DNA of 64,000 nucleotides from CAVONV01 sp963697355 (GCA_963697355.1 CAVONV010000006.1:1-64000), one strand, 5' to 3'; counted from the stretch's first letter, positions 45,808-55,457 are shown. Notes: generated from the letters alone by a model not told the origin. Translations and numbers: made by a program.

Positions 45808-48296
45808 ATGAGAGACATCGTCAACGATCTCAAGTACGGCTTTCGGGCGCTGGCGTCCCATCCCGGCTTCACCGCGGTCGCGGTCGCCTCACTTGCTCTG
45901 GGTATCGGTCTCAACACGACCATTTTCAGCGTGGTCAATGCCGTTTTGCTGAGACCGGCACCGGTGGAGCGACCTCACGAGCTTGTTCGCGCCTACACTT
46001 CCAAGTCGGGTGAGCTCGAGCTCGAGCAGTACTCGACCTGCTCGTATCTCGATTACGTGGACTATCGCGATGGAAACGATGTGTTCTCAGGACTGGTCGG
46101 CCACTCGCTCATCATATCGAGCTTCAGCCAAGAAGGCCGTTCAGAGCTCCTCATGGGAGAAGTCGTTACAGCCAACTACTTCGACGTGCTTGGCGTCGAC
46201 ATGGTGCTCGGGCGGAATTTCTCTCCCGAAGAAGACCGGGCTCCGGGGGAGACCCCGGTCGCCTTGCTTGGCCATGGGTTTTGGCAGAAGCAGTACGGAG
46301 GTGACCCAAGCGTTTTGGGCCAGTCCATCCGACTCGATGGCCTGCGTTACACCGTCATCGGAATCGTCCCGCCCAGCTTCAACGGTATGACACCGGGATT
46401 CACTCTCGACGTGTGGCTTCCGGTCATGATGGCGGACGAAGTCGAGACCATGGGCATGAACAACACGGCCGGTGTCCCGGCCACGGATTCGCGCATCCTC
46501 GAGCGTGGGCGGCGGTGGATGTTTCTCACCGGCCGATTGAAAGAGGGCGTCACCCTCGAACAAGCTCAATCACAAATGTCGACCCTTGCGGCCGGGCTGG
46601 CCCAGGCCTATCCGGATACCAACAAAGACCTCGATGTCGCTTTGGTGTCCGCGTCCGAGGTGCGCATGCACCCCTTGCTGGACCGGATGCTGACGCCCAT
46701 CGCCGCTCTCCTCATGAGCGTCGTGGGCATCGTGCTGCTCATCGCCTGTGCCAACGTCGCCAACATGCTGCTTGCAAAAGCTACGACACGCCAGAAGGAG
46801 ATCGCCGTTCGACTCGCTATCGGAGCCGGCCGCGCACGTTTGATCCGGCAGCTCCTGGTGGAATCGCTACTGCTTTCCGGTTTGGGAGGCTTCCTGGGTC
46901 TCCTCCTCTCCATCTGGACGACGGGCCTGATCAAGGCTTTTCACCCGCCCCTTCCCATTACCTTTACGTTCGATTTGGGAATCGACTTGCGCGTGCTCGC
47001 CTTCACATTGGCCATATCGATTCTGACCGGAGTCGTTTTCGGATTGGCTCCCGCGTTTCGAGCTTCCCGAACCGACCTCGTCTCTTCGCTCAAGGAAACG
47101 ATGTTCCACAAGAAGGCGGGGGGAGGCTCGGCCTGGGCAATGTGCTCGTGGTCGGCCAAGTGGCCCTATCCTTGGTTCTACTCGTGGGCGCAGGGCTCCT
47201 GCTCAGGGGTCTTGTTGCGGCCCGTCAGGTCGATATCGGTTTCGACACCGAGCGACTGGGAATCATCACGCTGAACCTGGAGATGAACCGCTACGAGGAA
47301 GAGCGGGCGAAGCTTTTCTACCAACAAGCGCTGGAGCGGATTCGATCGCTCCCCGGCGTGGAGTCGGCGACCTCCGGCACGAGCTTTCCACTGGAGCTCA
47401 ACTGGAACCTTACCGAAATCTGGGTGGACGGCCACGAGTTGACGCCCGACGAGGATTCTCCCTTCAATGTGGACATCACCATGGTGGACGAGGGCTACTT
47501 CCGTACTCTGGGCATTCCGCTACTCGAGGGACGCGATTTTCTAACCAGCGACACGGCGGACTCCGCACCCGTCGTCATCGTCAACGAAGCTTTGGCGCGC
47601 CGATTTTGGCCGGACCAAAGCGCGATCGGAAAACGCGTCCGGCGAAGGAACGGTACGACCTGCGAGATCATCGGCGTGGCAAAAAACTGCAAGGTGCGGA
47701 CGGTCGGTGAGGAAGACCGCCCTTACCTTCATTTCGCGAGAGCGCAGCGGTTCAATTCCTACGGAAGTATCGTCTTCAAGACCTCCGGTGATCCGGCCTC
47801 CCAACTCGAGACGGTTCGTCGGGAGCTCCTCGCCATGGATCCGGATCTTCTTATTATGGAAGCCACAACCATGGAAGAGCGCATGGCCGTCACCCTCTTT
47901 ACGGTACGCATGGGAACACGTCTGCTCTCGGGCTTCAGTTTGCTCTCCGTCCTCCTTGCTGCCGTGGGGCTCTACGGTTTGATCGCTTATTGGGTCAATC
48001 AGCGAACACGGGAAATCGGCATCCGGATGGCACTGGGGGCCAACCAAGACAACATCTTGGGTTTCGTCGTCAAACGGGGGATGGTGCTGGCGGGCATCGG
48101 CATACTCGTGGGCCTGGGCGGCGCTTTGGTGGTCAGCCGCGTTCTCGAGTCGATTCTATACGGTGTCCACCCGTTGGATCCCCTCACCTTTGCGGCATCG
48201 TCTTTGTTTCTTCTCGCGGTGGCCTTCTTCGCCAACGCCGTACCCGCTAGGCGCGCCGCGCGGGTCGATCCCGTAACGGCTCTTCACTATGAGTGA
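45808..48296 (+). CDS. ADOP-type MacB/FtsX permease, single frameshift
   Basis: A permease of about 829 residues. The first part has RALASHPGFTAVAVASLALG, a MacB periplasmic domain, VGIVLLIACANVANMLLAKA and DLVSSLKETMF. After KKAGGG the frame moves; the second part begins RLGLGNVLVVGQVALSLVLL and ends RVDPVTALHYE. The change is at the six-G run 47118-47123, where one more G restores the frame. No prefix domain. It is divergent from the other ADOP gene but not close to it in sequence. As with the others, no ATPase partner is seen. Confidence 0.85.
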
Positions 48297-48355
48297 TCAT
48301 CGATGAAGCGCTTGAAGGGAAAATGGAAACGACACCGGTCCTCGTGCTGGTATCA

Positions 48356-48486
48356 CTGCAGACGGCAAATATCTCTTCTACACCAGTAACGCAAGCGGAA
48401 ATAGAGATGTCTACTGGATGGACATGGACTTTGTTCGGAGAATCGGACTGGCTGGTGCGGCTGGACCAGTCCTCGTGAGCACATAG
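48356..48486 (+). pseudogene. PD40 propeller tail fragment in the 48297-48733 gap
   Basis: The frame reads ADGKYLFYTSNASGNRDVYW, then MDMDFVRRIGLAGAAG and a stop. This is the closing PD40 strand of TolB-like propeller proteins (usually SPDGKYLFFTS...DIYWVD). Nothing precedes it in frame. The remaining 437-base gap before the radical SAM gene contains no supported gene. Confidence 0.55.
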
Positions 48487-48733
48487 AAGTCTTCGAGGTG
48501 AACCCACTCCAATGCGGCAAATGGGCTCGGAACTGACAAAAGTCACCCATGCGGTGGGAATGGGGCCGCCGCTGGATTCGAACAGATCCTTTGCTTGATA
48601 CTTGTGATCCGACTCGGGAACGAAGGCGAGCCAGACGGCGATACCGCGCACCGCCACGCTGATGCCCAGGACTTCTATGCTTCATATTATAGAATTGCGC
48701 AAGAGCATTTGCGTGATGCATGTGAAGCATTGA

Positions 48734-49807
48734 ATGGACATGTCTCGACACAAGAATCGTGGGCGCGGGGCGGTGAGCAATCCGACCGGTCGCTACGAGA
48801 AGTACCAGCACGTCCCTCTCGATGACGGTTGGGAGGATTACGGCAACGATCTGCAGACCGTCCGGACAACGGTGCAACCCGAACAAACCCGCACCATCAT
48901 CGCGGCTAACGATTCTCCAGACGTTCCTTTCGACCGGTCGATCAATCCCTATAAGGGGTGTGAGCACGGTTGCAGCTACTGTTTTGCGCGGCTCACCCAT
49001 GCCTACTTGGGTCTGTCGCCCGGCCTCGATTTTGAAAGCCGCATCTTTTCGAAACCAGACGCCGCTAAGCTCCTCGAAAATGAGCTTACCCGTCCGGGCT
49101 ATCGATGCGAGGTTCTGGCATTGGGGGGGAATACCGATCCGTATCAGCCCGTCGAGAAGAGGCTTCGGATCACGCGTCGTATTTTGGAGGTCCTTGCCGA
49201 CTATGAGCATCCCGTGGGTATCGTCACCAAATCGAATCTCGTTCTGAGGGATCTCGATGTGCTGGGGCCGATGGCAGAAAAACGATTGGTCCATGTAATG
49301 ATCTCACTGACCACGCTCGATCGGGAGTTGGCCCGCAACATGGAGCCGCGAGCTCCGACGCCGGAGAGACGTATCCAAACCGTCTCGACACTCGTCGAGA
49401 TGGGGATCCCGGTTGGCGTTCTGGCTTCGCCCATGATCCCGGGGCTCAATGACTCTGAGATGGAGTCCATACTGAAAGCCGGCGCCAGCTCGGGGGCGAG
49501 CTCGGCGGGATACATCTTGATCCGCCTTCCCTTGGAGTTGAAAGAGCTCTTCTCAAAATGGCTCCACACACATTACCCGACCAAAGCCTCCCGGATTCTC
49601 CAGCTCATTCGTGATGCCCACGGAGGCAAACTCTATGAACCGCGGTTCGGTCGCCGGATGCGCGGGTCAGGTCGATACGCGGATCTCTTGGAACAGCGTT
49701 TTCAAGTCGCCTGTCGGCGTCTTGGACTCGGTTCGCGAGACCTACCTCTCGATACGAGCCGGTTTCGAGTCCCGCCGAAAAAAGGTGATCAGATGGTTCT
49801 TTTTTAG
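48734..49807 (+). CDS. PA0069-family radical SAM protein
   Basis: A 357-residue protein with the family signature: SINPYKGCEHGCSYCFARL, with cluster cysteines C76, C80 and C83, then LALGGNTDPYQPVEKRLRIT and GIVTKSNLVLRD. The C-terminal part holds LASPMIPGLND and the AGYILIRLPLELKELF strand. These proteins are related to spore photoproduct lyase by fold and are often thought to act on DNA or RNA, but the substrate is unknown. The ATG at 48734 has a weak site; 14 bases after its stop the amidohydrolase gene begins, so the two may be cotranscribed. Confidence 0.9.
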   Translation: MDMSRHKNRGRGAVSNPTGRYEKYQHVPLDDGWEDYGNDLQTVRTTVQPEQTRTIIAANDSPDVPFDRSINPYKGCEHGCSYCFARLTHAYLGLSPGLDFESRIFSKPDAAKLLENELTRPGYRCEVLALGGNTDPYQPVEKRLRITRRILEVLADYEHPVGIVTKSNLVLRDLDVLGPMAEKRLVHVMISLTTLDRELARNMEPRAPTPERRIQTVSTLVEMGIPVGVLASPMIPGLNDSEMESILKAGASSGASSAGYILIRLPLELKELFSKWLHTHYPTKASRILQLIRDAHGGKLYEPRFGRRMRGSGRYADLLEQRFQVACRRLGLGSRDLPLDTSRFRVPPKKGDQMVLF

Positions 49808-49821
49808 CCGAGGAGAGAAGC

Positions 49822-51480
49822 ATGTCTAAGCCGAACGCCTTTTGTTGGGTTCTTTTCGTCACGGCTTTGGTCGTGAGTGGGTGTGAGCCCTACGACATCA
49901 TCATCCAAAACGCCTTGATCATCGACGGGACAGGTAGTCCGAGGGTGAAGGGCGACGTTGCCATTCAAGACGGCCTCATTGCCGAAGTGGGTGACCTGTC
50001 GGGCCGACGTGCCGAGATCACGATTGAAGCCAACGGGCGGGTGGTGGCTCCCGGTTTCGTTGACATGATGGGGGGAAGCAGCCTGCCGCTATTGACGGAC
50101 CCCGTCAGCGCGGAGAGCAAACTCCGTCAGGGCATCACGACGATGATAGCGGGAGAAGGCGGCTCGATGGCACCCCAAAACGAACAGACCTTTGCGCTCT
50201 TGAATCGCAGCGGCGATCTCGAGCTCGAGTGGCGCACCTTCGGCGAGTACTTTCCGATGCTGGAAGAGGTGGGTGTGGCCCTCAACGTCATACACAACGT
50301 CGGTGCCGCCCAGGTTCGTCGCGTCATCATCGGCGACGACGATGTGGAGCCAACCGCAGAACAGCTCGAGGCAATGAAAGAGCTCGTTCGACAAGCGATG
50401 CGTGACGGAGCGGTGGGGCTTTCCACGGCGTTGATATACCCCCCCGGAGCCTTTGCGAAGGCCGATGAGATCATCGAGCTCGCCAAGGTTGTTGCCGAGC
50501 ACGACGGGATCTACCTGACCCACATGAGAAACGAAAGCAACCGGGTCCTCGACGCGATCGAGGAAACGATTCGGGTGGGTAGGGAAGCGGGGCTCCCGGT
50601 TCATATTTTTCACTTGAAAGCGGCGGGGGAAGAGAACTGGCCTTTGATGGCGCAAGCGCTCGATCGCATCGCCAGGGCACGCCAGGAAGGTCTCGACGTG
50701 ACCACCGATATTTATCCATATATACGAAACGGCATCGGGTTGGGTTCTTTCATTCATCCGCGCCACTATGCGCGAGGAGCCGAATCGCTCATTTCGAACC
50801 TGTCCGGCGAGGAGTTTCGCCGAGAGCTTCGAAACGAGATCGAGACAACAACTGATTGGGAGAACTGGTATCGTCACGTGGGGCAAAACTGGGGGAATGT
50901 CCTGGTTACCCGCGTGCCGCCGGAATTGGATCCAGAGTTCGTCGGCTTGTCGGTCGCCGAAATCGCTGAAAAAAGAGGCGTGGACGTCTGGCAAGCGTTC
51001 TTCGATCTCGTTCATGAGGGAGGAAGGAGGGGCGTCGCTACCTGCCCGAAGAGCATGAACGAGGAGCAAAAAAGGCTGGCTATGAAGGCACCTTTCGTTT
51101 GCTTTGACAACGATGCCTCACCCACAAATCCCGAGACGGTGGCGAGCGCGCATCCTCGGGCTTTTGGCGCGTTCCCGCGTGTGCTCTCCAAGTACGTTCG
51201 AGAGGAGAACGTCATCAGTCTGGAAGAGGCGATACGCAAGCTGACCTCGCTCCCGGCCGGCATCTTGGGACTCGAAAACCGCGGTCGTATCGCCCCCGCT
51301 ATGGCCGCCGATCTCGTGATCTTCGATCCGGACAAAGTCCGGGATACAGCAACGTTCGCCGAACCGCTTTCCTACAGTGAAGGGATCGATTTCGTTTTGG
51401 TGAACGGGGAGTTCGTGATCGCGGAAGGGCGATCTACCGGGTTGCGGCCGGGCCATGTCCTTCGGCACCGACAACAATAG
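49822..51480 (+). CDS. Amidohydrolase (D-aminoacylase-like), lipoprotein, lacking HxH
   Basis: A 552-residue protein with a lipoprotein signal (VVSGC). Early strands are IIIQNALIIDGTGSPRVKGD and VVAPGFVDMMGGSS, then IYLTHMRNE and HIFHLKAAG in the barrel, and the late strand LVIFDPDKVRD of N-acyl-D-amino-acid deacylases. The usual HxH after PGFVD is replaced by MMGGSS. I recall other members with PGFIDMMGQSE, so this is likely a real subfamily. Whether it binds metal or still hydrolyses D-acyl amino acids is open. Good GAGGAGAG site before the ATG. Confidence 0.8.
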   Translation: MSKPNAFCWVLFVTALVVSGCEPYDIIIQNALIIDGTGSPRVKGDVAIQDGLIAEVGDLSGRRAEITIEANGRVVAPGFVDMMGGSSLPLLTDPVSAESKLRQGITTMIAGEGGSMAPQNEQTFALLNRSGDLELEWRTFGEYFPMLEEVGVALNVIHNVGAAQVRRVIIGDDDVEPTAEQLEAMKELVRQAMRDGAVGLSTALIYPPGAFAKADEIIELAKVVAEHDGIYLTHMRNESNRVLDAIEETIRVGREAGLPVHIFHLKAAGEENWPLMAQALDRIARARQEGLDVTTDIYPYIRNGIGLGSFIHPRHYARGAESLISNLSGEEFRRELRNEIETTTDWENWYRHVGQNWGNVLVTRVPPELDPEFVGLSVAEIAEKRGVDVWQAFFDLVHEGGRRGVATCPKSMNEEQKRLAMKAPFVCFDNDASPTNPETVASAHPRAFGAFPRVLSKYVREENVISLEEAIRKLTSLPAGILGLENRGRIAPAMAADLVIFDPDKVRDTATFAEPLSYSEGIDFVLVNGEFVIAEGRSTGLRPGHVLRHRQQ

Positions 51481-51684
51481 TCACCAGCCCTGCAGAAAGT
51501 CGTCCGACCCGGGGGGCGCGGTTGATGGAATCGCGTATCGATGACAGCAGTCGGCGAAAAACCGCAACGGCTTCCTGGTTTTATGAGCCTGAAGCCTTTT
51601 TCCCTCAATCTTCGCTCGGATGAACTCTGACCAGTAGACTCATTCCGCCTGGAAGCGTCCCTAGATCTTTGACAAATGGTCCGT

Positions 51685-51993
51685 TCAAGAAGCTCTCTTC
51701 GTTGTCACGGACAATTTCAATTCAAGAGCATCGAGCAAAGAGAGAAGTGTCGTCAATCTGGGATTGCCATCCTTGGAAAGAGTACGGTACATGGCCTCAC
51801 GCGCTAGCTCCGTATCCTCTGCCAGGTTAGTCATGCCGTATGCTTTGGCGATGTCTCGAAGCGCCACAAGAAAACGCTCTTGTTGGTCGGCACCTTCATC
51901 TTCGAGAACGCCGTTTAGATACTCCGCGGCGTATTCACGGTCTCGAAGGCGTTCGAGCAAATCATCTTCGTACTTCTTTGCCTTACGAGGCAT
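51685..51993 (-). CDS. HigA-type antitoxin
   Basis: A 102-residue protein: basic start PRKAKKYEDDLLERLRD, then YAAEYLNGVLEDEGADQ and an HTH region, VALRDIAKAYGMTNLAEDTE and AREAMYRTLSKDGNPRLTTL. This is the addiction-module antidote protein group related to HigA. It is the second gene after the toxin, one base past its stop, the reverse order of most TA pairs but usual for HigBA. It would both neutralise the toxin and repress the operon through the palindrome upstream of the toxin. Confidence 0.85.
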   Translation of the reverse strand: MPRKAKKYEDDLLERLRDREYAAEYLNGVLEDEGADQQERFLVALRDIAKAYGMTNLAEDTELAREAMYRTLSKDGNPRLTTLLSLLDALELKLSVTTKRAS

Positions 51994-51994
51994 T

Positions 51995-52336
51995 TCAGAC
52001 TCCCGTTTTTGTTTTCTTGTAATCAGCCCAAAACTCGTGGGCTTTCTTGATATCTTTCGCCTGCGTGGATTTCTCGCCGCCCAACAGGAGTACGACGATC
52101 ACTTCTCCGTCTCTGCCGAAGTAGACCCGGTACCCTGGGCCATAGTCAATCTTCAGCTCTGACACGCCGTTACCAACAGCTCGACAGACGCCGAAGTTGC
52201 CAAGTCTTAGCCGGACTAACCTGGCGTCGATGTTTGCCTTCGTTCTCTTGTCCCTGAGCTTCCCAAACCAGTCATCAAATGGAAATTTGCCTCCCGCAGT
52301 CTCGTATACCAGCAACGTTTGGGGAAGAGGCTCCAT
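51995..52336 (-). CDS. HigB/RelE-superfamily toxin
   Basis: A 113-residue protein of the type II toxin group often annotated as addiction-module killer protein: YETAGGKFPFDDWFGKLRD, KANIDARLVRLRLGNFG, VSELKIDYGPGYRVYFGRDG and VVLLLGGEKSTQAKDI. The arginine and glycine-rich GPGYRVYF strand and GGEKSTQ are typical of this HigB-like branch, which acts on ribosome-bound mRNA. The antitoxin gene follows directly. An imperfect 16-base palindrome lies 12 bases before the start. Confidence 0.85.
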   Translation of the reverse strand: MEPLPQTLLVYETAGGKFPFDDWFGKLRDKRTKANIDARLVRLRLGNFGVCRAVGNGVSELKIDYGPGYRVYFGRDGEVIVVLLLGGEKSTQAKDIKKAHEFWADYKKTKTGV

Positions 52337-52347
52337 CGGCCGTTATT

Positions 52348-52363
52348 GTAATTTATAAGTTAC
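52348..52363 (-). promoter_or_regulatory. Imperfect palindrome before the higBA-type operon
   Basis: GTAATTTATAAGTTAC is palindromic except for one pair of positions and overlaps a TATAAA-like -10 on the minus strand. It lies 12 bases before the toxin start. An autoregulation operator for the antitoxin is likely. No -35 box is clear. Confidence 0.5.
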
Positions 52364-52535
52364 TTTTTGTCTAGGGTTTTTCCGAATCATCTCTAATCTT
52401 CATATCCAGATTGGCGGTCGATGATTCAACCGTTCGAGAATCCGGCGAGGAGCGCCCTCGGGATCGAGACGGGCGCCCCGCCACGACGTATCTCATCTGC
52501 ACCCATGATTTCCGATATACTCTGAAACTTAGGTC

Positions 52536-53099
52536 ATGAACTCGAGAATGAAAGAAATTCGAATTCACGGGCGAGGAGGGATGGGTACCGTCAAGGCGGC
52601 GGAGATCATTGTATGGGCGAAGGTGGCAGCGGGAGGCTATGGATGCTCGCTTCCCTTCTTCGGCTTCGAGAGACAAGGGGCGCCCGTCACCGCCTTCGTC
52701 AAACTGGATGAGAGCCCCATTCGCCCTAAGACCCAGGTTTATGACCCAGATTGTGTCATTGTGCTGGATCCGACGATCCAAAATGCGGTCGATGTGTTCG
52801 AAGGAATGAAGAAGGACGGGGTGTTCGTGCTCAATACGGCTGAAGCAGTAGAAAACGTCCAGGTACCGGAGACCGTTCGTCGAGTGGCGACTGTCAATGC
52901 CACCGATATCGCCCTCGAGCGCCTGGGTCGCGCGGTCACCAACACCGCCATGCTGGGAGCCTTTGTCAAGTGCACGGGATGGGTCTCGCTCGAAGAGATT
53001 ATGGCCAAAGTCGAGGAGTATTGGGGGAAGGAGAACGCGGCTCTCGTCGAGGAGGCACACGGTTTGACTCAGATTCGAGAGCTTGACGGAAAGATCTGA
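52536..53099 (+). CDS. 2-oxoacid:ferredoxin oxidoreductase gamma subunit
   Basis: A 187-residue gamma subunit of the pyruvate/2-oxoacid:ferredoxin oxidoreductase superfamily: IRIHGRGGMGTVKAAEIIVW with the glycine-rich turn, CSLPFFGFERQGAPVTAFVK, and NATDIALERLGRAVTNTAML. It is the first gene of a four-gene set, gamma-delta-alpha-beta, with 2-base gaps or 4-base overlaps. The complex converts a 2-oxoacid and CoA to acyl-CoA plus CO2 with reduced ferredoxin, or runs in reverse. Which oxoacid is not shown. A second Met four codons on is an alternative start. Confidence 0.9.
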   Translation: MNSRMKEIRIHGRGGMGTVKAAEIIVWAKVAAGGYGCSLPFFGFERQGAPVTAFVKLDESPIRPKTQVYDPDCVIVLDPTIQNAVDVFEGMKKDGVFVLNTAEAVENVQVPETVRRVATVNATDIALERLGRAVTNTAMLGAFVKCTGWVSLEEIMAKVEEYWGKENAALVEEAHGLTQIRELDGKI

Positions 53100-53101
53100 A
53101 G

Positions 53102-53359
53102 ATGTCCAAGGTATACATCGTTCCCGTCGGAGAGGATCTCTACTCGATCAATACCGGGGACTGGCGGATAGCCTATCCCACCCTCGAGAAACTTCTGTGC
53201 ACTCCCTGCGGAATATGCCTCATGCATTGCCCGGTAAACGCCGTTCGCCGAGTGGGCAAGGCCTATGAGATCGACCTCCACTACTGTAAGGGATGCGGAA
53301 TATGTGCCCATGAGTGCCCCCATGGTGCGATTCAAATGGTCAAGGAAGAGAAAAAGTGA
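53102..53359 (+). CDS. 2-oxoacid:ferredoxin oxidoreductase delta (2x 4Fe-4S) subunit
   Basis: An 85-residue ferredoxin-like subunit. Cys motifs are CTPCGICLMHCP and CKGCGICAHECP, each CX2CX2CX3C followed by Pro, for two 4Fe-4S clusters that carry electrons from the catalytic beta subunit to ferredoxin. It starts two bases past the gamma stop and its own stop overlaps the alpha start (GTGA), so translation is coupled. Confidence 0.92.
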   Translation: MSKVYIVPVGEDLYSINTGDWRIAYPTLEKLLCTPCGICLMHCPVNAVRRVGKAYEIDLHYCKGCGICAHECPHGAIQMVKEEKK

Positions 53360-54558
53360 CCACGACGGTCGCGGTCCTCAACGGGAACCTTGCTGCAGCC
53401 TGGGCGGCCCGTTTGTCGCGACCGGACGTGATCGCAGCCTATCCCATCACGCCTCAGACTCCCGTGGTGGAGTACCTGACTCAGTTTCGCGCCGATGGTG
53501 AGCTCGATTGCCAGATGTCGGAAGTCGAGTCGGAGCACTCTGCCATGTCGATCTTGACGGGAGCGTCTCTCACGGGTGTGCGCTGTTACACGGCCACGTC
53601 ATCGCAGGGTCTGGCGCTCATGTACGAGCCCTATTTTCGGGCGTCGACTTTGCGCCTGCCCATTGTCATGAACATCGTCAACCGGGAGATGATATCGCCG
53701 CAAACGGTTTGGGGCGGGCCTCAGGACTCCTTGAGCGTGAGGGATGCGGGTTGGATCCAAATCTACGTGGAGGATAACCAGGAAATTCTGGATACTACCA
53801 TTCAGGCCTTTCGCATCGCTGAAGATGAAAGGGTGCTCTTGCCGGTCAACGTGTGCTACGACGGCTTCTACCTGTCCCATCTATCGGAGCGCGTCGAGAT
53901 TCCGGATCAGACAGACGTGGACCAGTTCCTTCCTCCGTATCATTCCGAGCATATTCTCCTTGATCCCGAAAAGCCGATGGCCGTGGACCCTTTGACCAGT
54001 GGTCATCTGCTCATGGAGTACCGCCAAAAACACCTCGCCGCGCAGCAAGCCTCTCTTCAGGTCATCGGAGAAGTCGACGATGAGTTTGCGACCCTGTTTG
54101 GAAGGAGTTGGGGAGGGCTCATCGAAGAGTACCGGGTGGAAGATGCCGAGGTTGTTGTTTTCACATTGGGGTCGGTCGCGGGGGCGGTCCGCCAGATCGT
54201 CGACACGAAGAGGGACTCGGGTATTCCCATCGGTTTGATCAAGGTGCGTTCCTTGCGACCGTTTCCGCGGACGAGGATTGTGGAAGCGATGAAGGGAAAG
54301 AAAGGCTTTGGGGTCATCGATAGGAACGTCTCTTTCGGTTGGAACGCCGGGATTTTGTTTCAGGAGGTGCGCTCCGCCCTCTGTACATTGGGACGTGAGC
54401 TCCCATGCATTCCGTTCATCGGCGGGTTGGGGGGTGAGGATATCACCCTGGACCTCGTGGACGGCTGCCTCGACGAGATCTTGGAAACGGTCGAGAAAAA
54501 GCTTCAAGTCGAAGACGCAGTCTGGTTGCGGAACCCAAGAAAGCGGGTGAAGGAATGA
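53356..54558 (+). CDS. 2-oxoacid:ferredoxin oxidoreductase alpha subunit
   Basis: A 400-residue alpha subunit. The start is GTG at 53356, overlapping the delta stop by four bases, giving VTTTVAVLNGNLAAAWAAR; the longer frame from 53314 overlaps delta and adds no homology. Signature stretches are IAAYPITPQTPVVEYLTQF, VESEHSAMSILTGASLTGVR and YTATSSQGLALMYEP, matching the pyrimidine-binding domain of PorA-type subunits. The C-terminal domain contains GVIDRNVSFGWNAGILFQEV. The stop overlaps beta (ATGA). It binds CoA and pairs with beta to hold thiamine diphosphate. Confidence 0.92.
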   Translation: MTTTVAVLNGNLAAAWAARLSRPDVIAAYPITPQTPVVEYLTQFRADGELDCQMSEVESEHSAMSILTGASLTGVRCYTATSSQGLALMYEPYFRASTLRLPIVMNIVNREMISPQTVWGGPQDSLSVRDAGWIQIYVEDNQEILDTTIQAFRIAEDERVLLPVNVCYDGFYLSHLSERVEIPDQTDVDQFLPPYHSEHILLDPEKPMAVDPLTSGHLLMEYRQKHLAAQQASLQVIGEVDDEFATLFGRSWGGLIEEYRVEDAEVVVFTLGSVAGAVRQIVDTKRDSGIPIGLIKVRSLRPFPRTRIVEAMKGKKGFGVIDRNVSFGWNAGILFQEVRSALCTLGRELPCIPFIGGLGGEDITLDLVDGCLDEILETVEKKLQVEDAVWLRNPRKRVKE

Positions 54559-55457
54559 AAGTCATCGACAAGCTGGCGAGCCGGGAAGACATGATTGCGC
54601 CGGGTGTCACCGCCTGTGCTGGGTGCAACGTGGAGCTGACACTTCGGACGATGACGAAGATTCTCGGGCCCAACACTATCCTGGCGGTGCCGCCGGGATG
54701 TGTGGGCGGAGTGGGTGTCGTGGGCTGGGACAAGAAATCGGGAGCCAAGATTCCCGTATTCTTCCCCCTATTGGACAATACGGCGAGCATGTTGGCGGGC
54801 ATTCGGATGGGTTTCAATGCCAAGGGCAGAGATGCTCATATCGTAGGGTTTGCCGGTGACGGTGCGACCACCGATGCGGGATTTCAAGCGTTGTCCGGTG
54901 CGGCGGAGAGGGGAGACCGCATCATCTATATTTGCTACGACAACGAAGGATATATGAACACCGGCTATCAACGTAGCGCCTCCACCTCGAAATATGCTTG
55001 GACCTCCACCACGCCGGTCGGCCGCGATGGGAAGGGCGGAAAGTCGCAGGACAAGAAAGACCTTCCCCTCATCATGGCTATGCACGACATCCCTTACATG
55101 GCGACTGCTTCCCCTGCCTACATCCCGGATATGGTTCGGAAGCTGGAGAGGGCCATGGAGGTCAAAGACGGGTTAGCCTATATCCATGTGTACAATCCTT
55201 GTCCCACCGGATGGGGATTCCGGCCCGAAGAGTCCATCGAGGTATGCCGGCTGGGCGTGCAATCTCGAATGTTTCCTCTCTATGAGTCCCGATATCGAAG
55301 CATAAGGATCACGCACAATCTCAAGAGCCCGGTTCCGGTCTCCGACTACCTGTCTCGAATGCAGAAATTTGCCCATTTGACGCCGGAGCAGACAGCCGAC
55401 ATGCAGCAAATCGTCGACCGACGATGGTTATTCCTGCAGGCCATTGCGGGGATTTGA
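54555..55457 (+). CDS. 2-oxoacid:ferredoxin oxidoreductase beta (TPP) subunit
   Basis: A 300-residue beta subunit. The thiamine diphosphate motif is VGFAGDGATTDAGFQALSGA, with the NEGYMNTGYQRS strand that binds the Mg ion. Cluster cysteines are visible in CAGCNVEL, near PPGCVGG and in YNPCPTGWGF. The start overlaps the alpha stop by four bases. Together with the other three subunits it oxidatively decarboxylates a 2-oxoacid. A benzoate-CoA-ligase-like gene follows 285 bases later, so an arylglyoxylate or arylpyruvate would fit as well as pyruvate; sequence alone does not say. Confidence 0.92.
   Translation: MKVIDKLASREDMIAPGVTACAGCNVELTLRTMTKILGPNTILAVPPGCVGGVGVVGWDKKSGAKIPVFFPLLDNTASMLAGIRMGFNAKGRDAHIVGFAGDGATTDAGFQALSGAAERGDRIIYICYDNEGYMNTGYQRSASTSKYAWTSTTPVGRDGKGGKSQDKKDLPLIMAMHDIPYMATASPAYIPDMVRKLERAMEVKDGLAYIHVYNPCPTGWGFRPEESIEVCRLGVQSRMFPLYESRYRSIRITHNLKSPVPVSDYLSRMQKFAHLTPEQTADMQQIVDRRWLFLQAIAGI

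Noticed and set aside
46413..48296. Separate gene starting at 46413
   Set aside because: The first 200 codons of that frame are a shadow of the permease. Only the part after 47120 is real and belongs to the same permease after a G-run frameshift.
50089..51069. 326-codon minus-strand frame inside the amidohydrolase
   Set aside because: No family match and no start signal; the plus-strand protein is complete.
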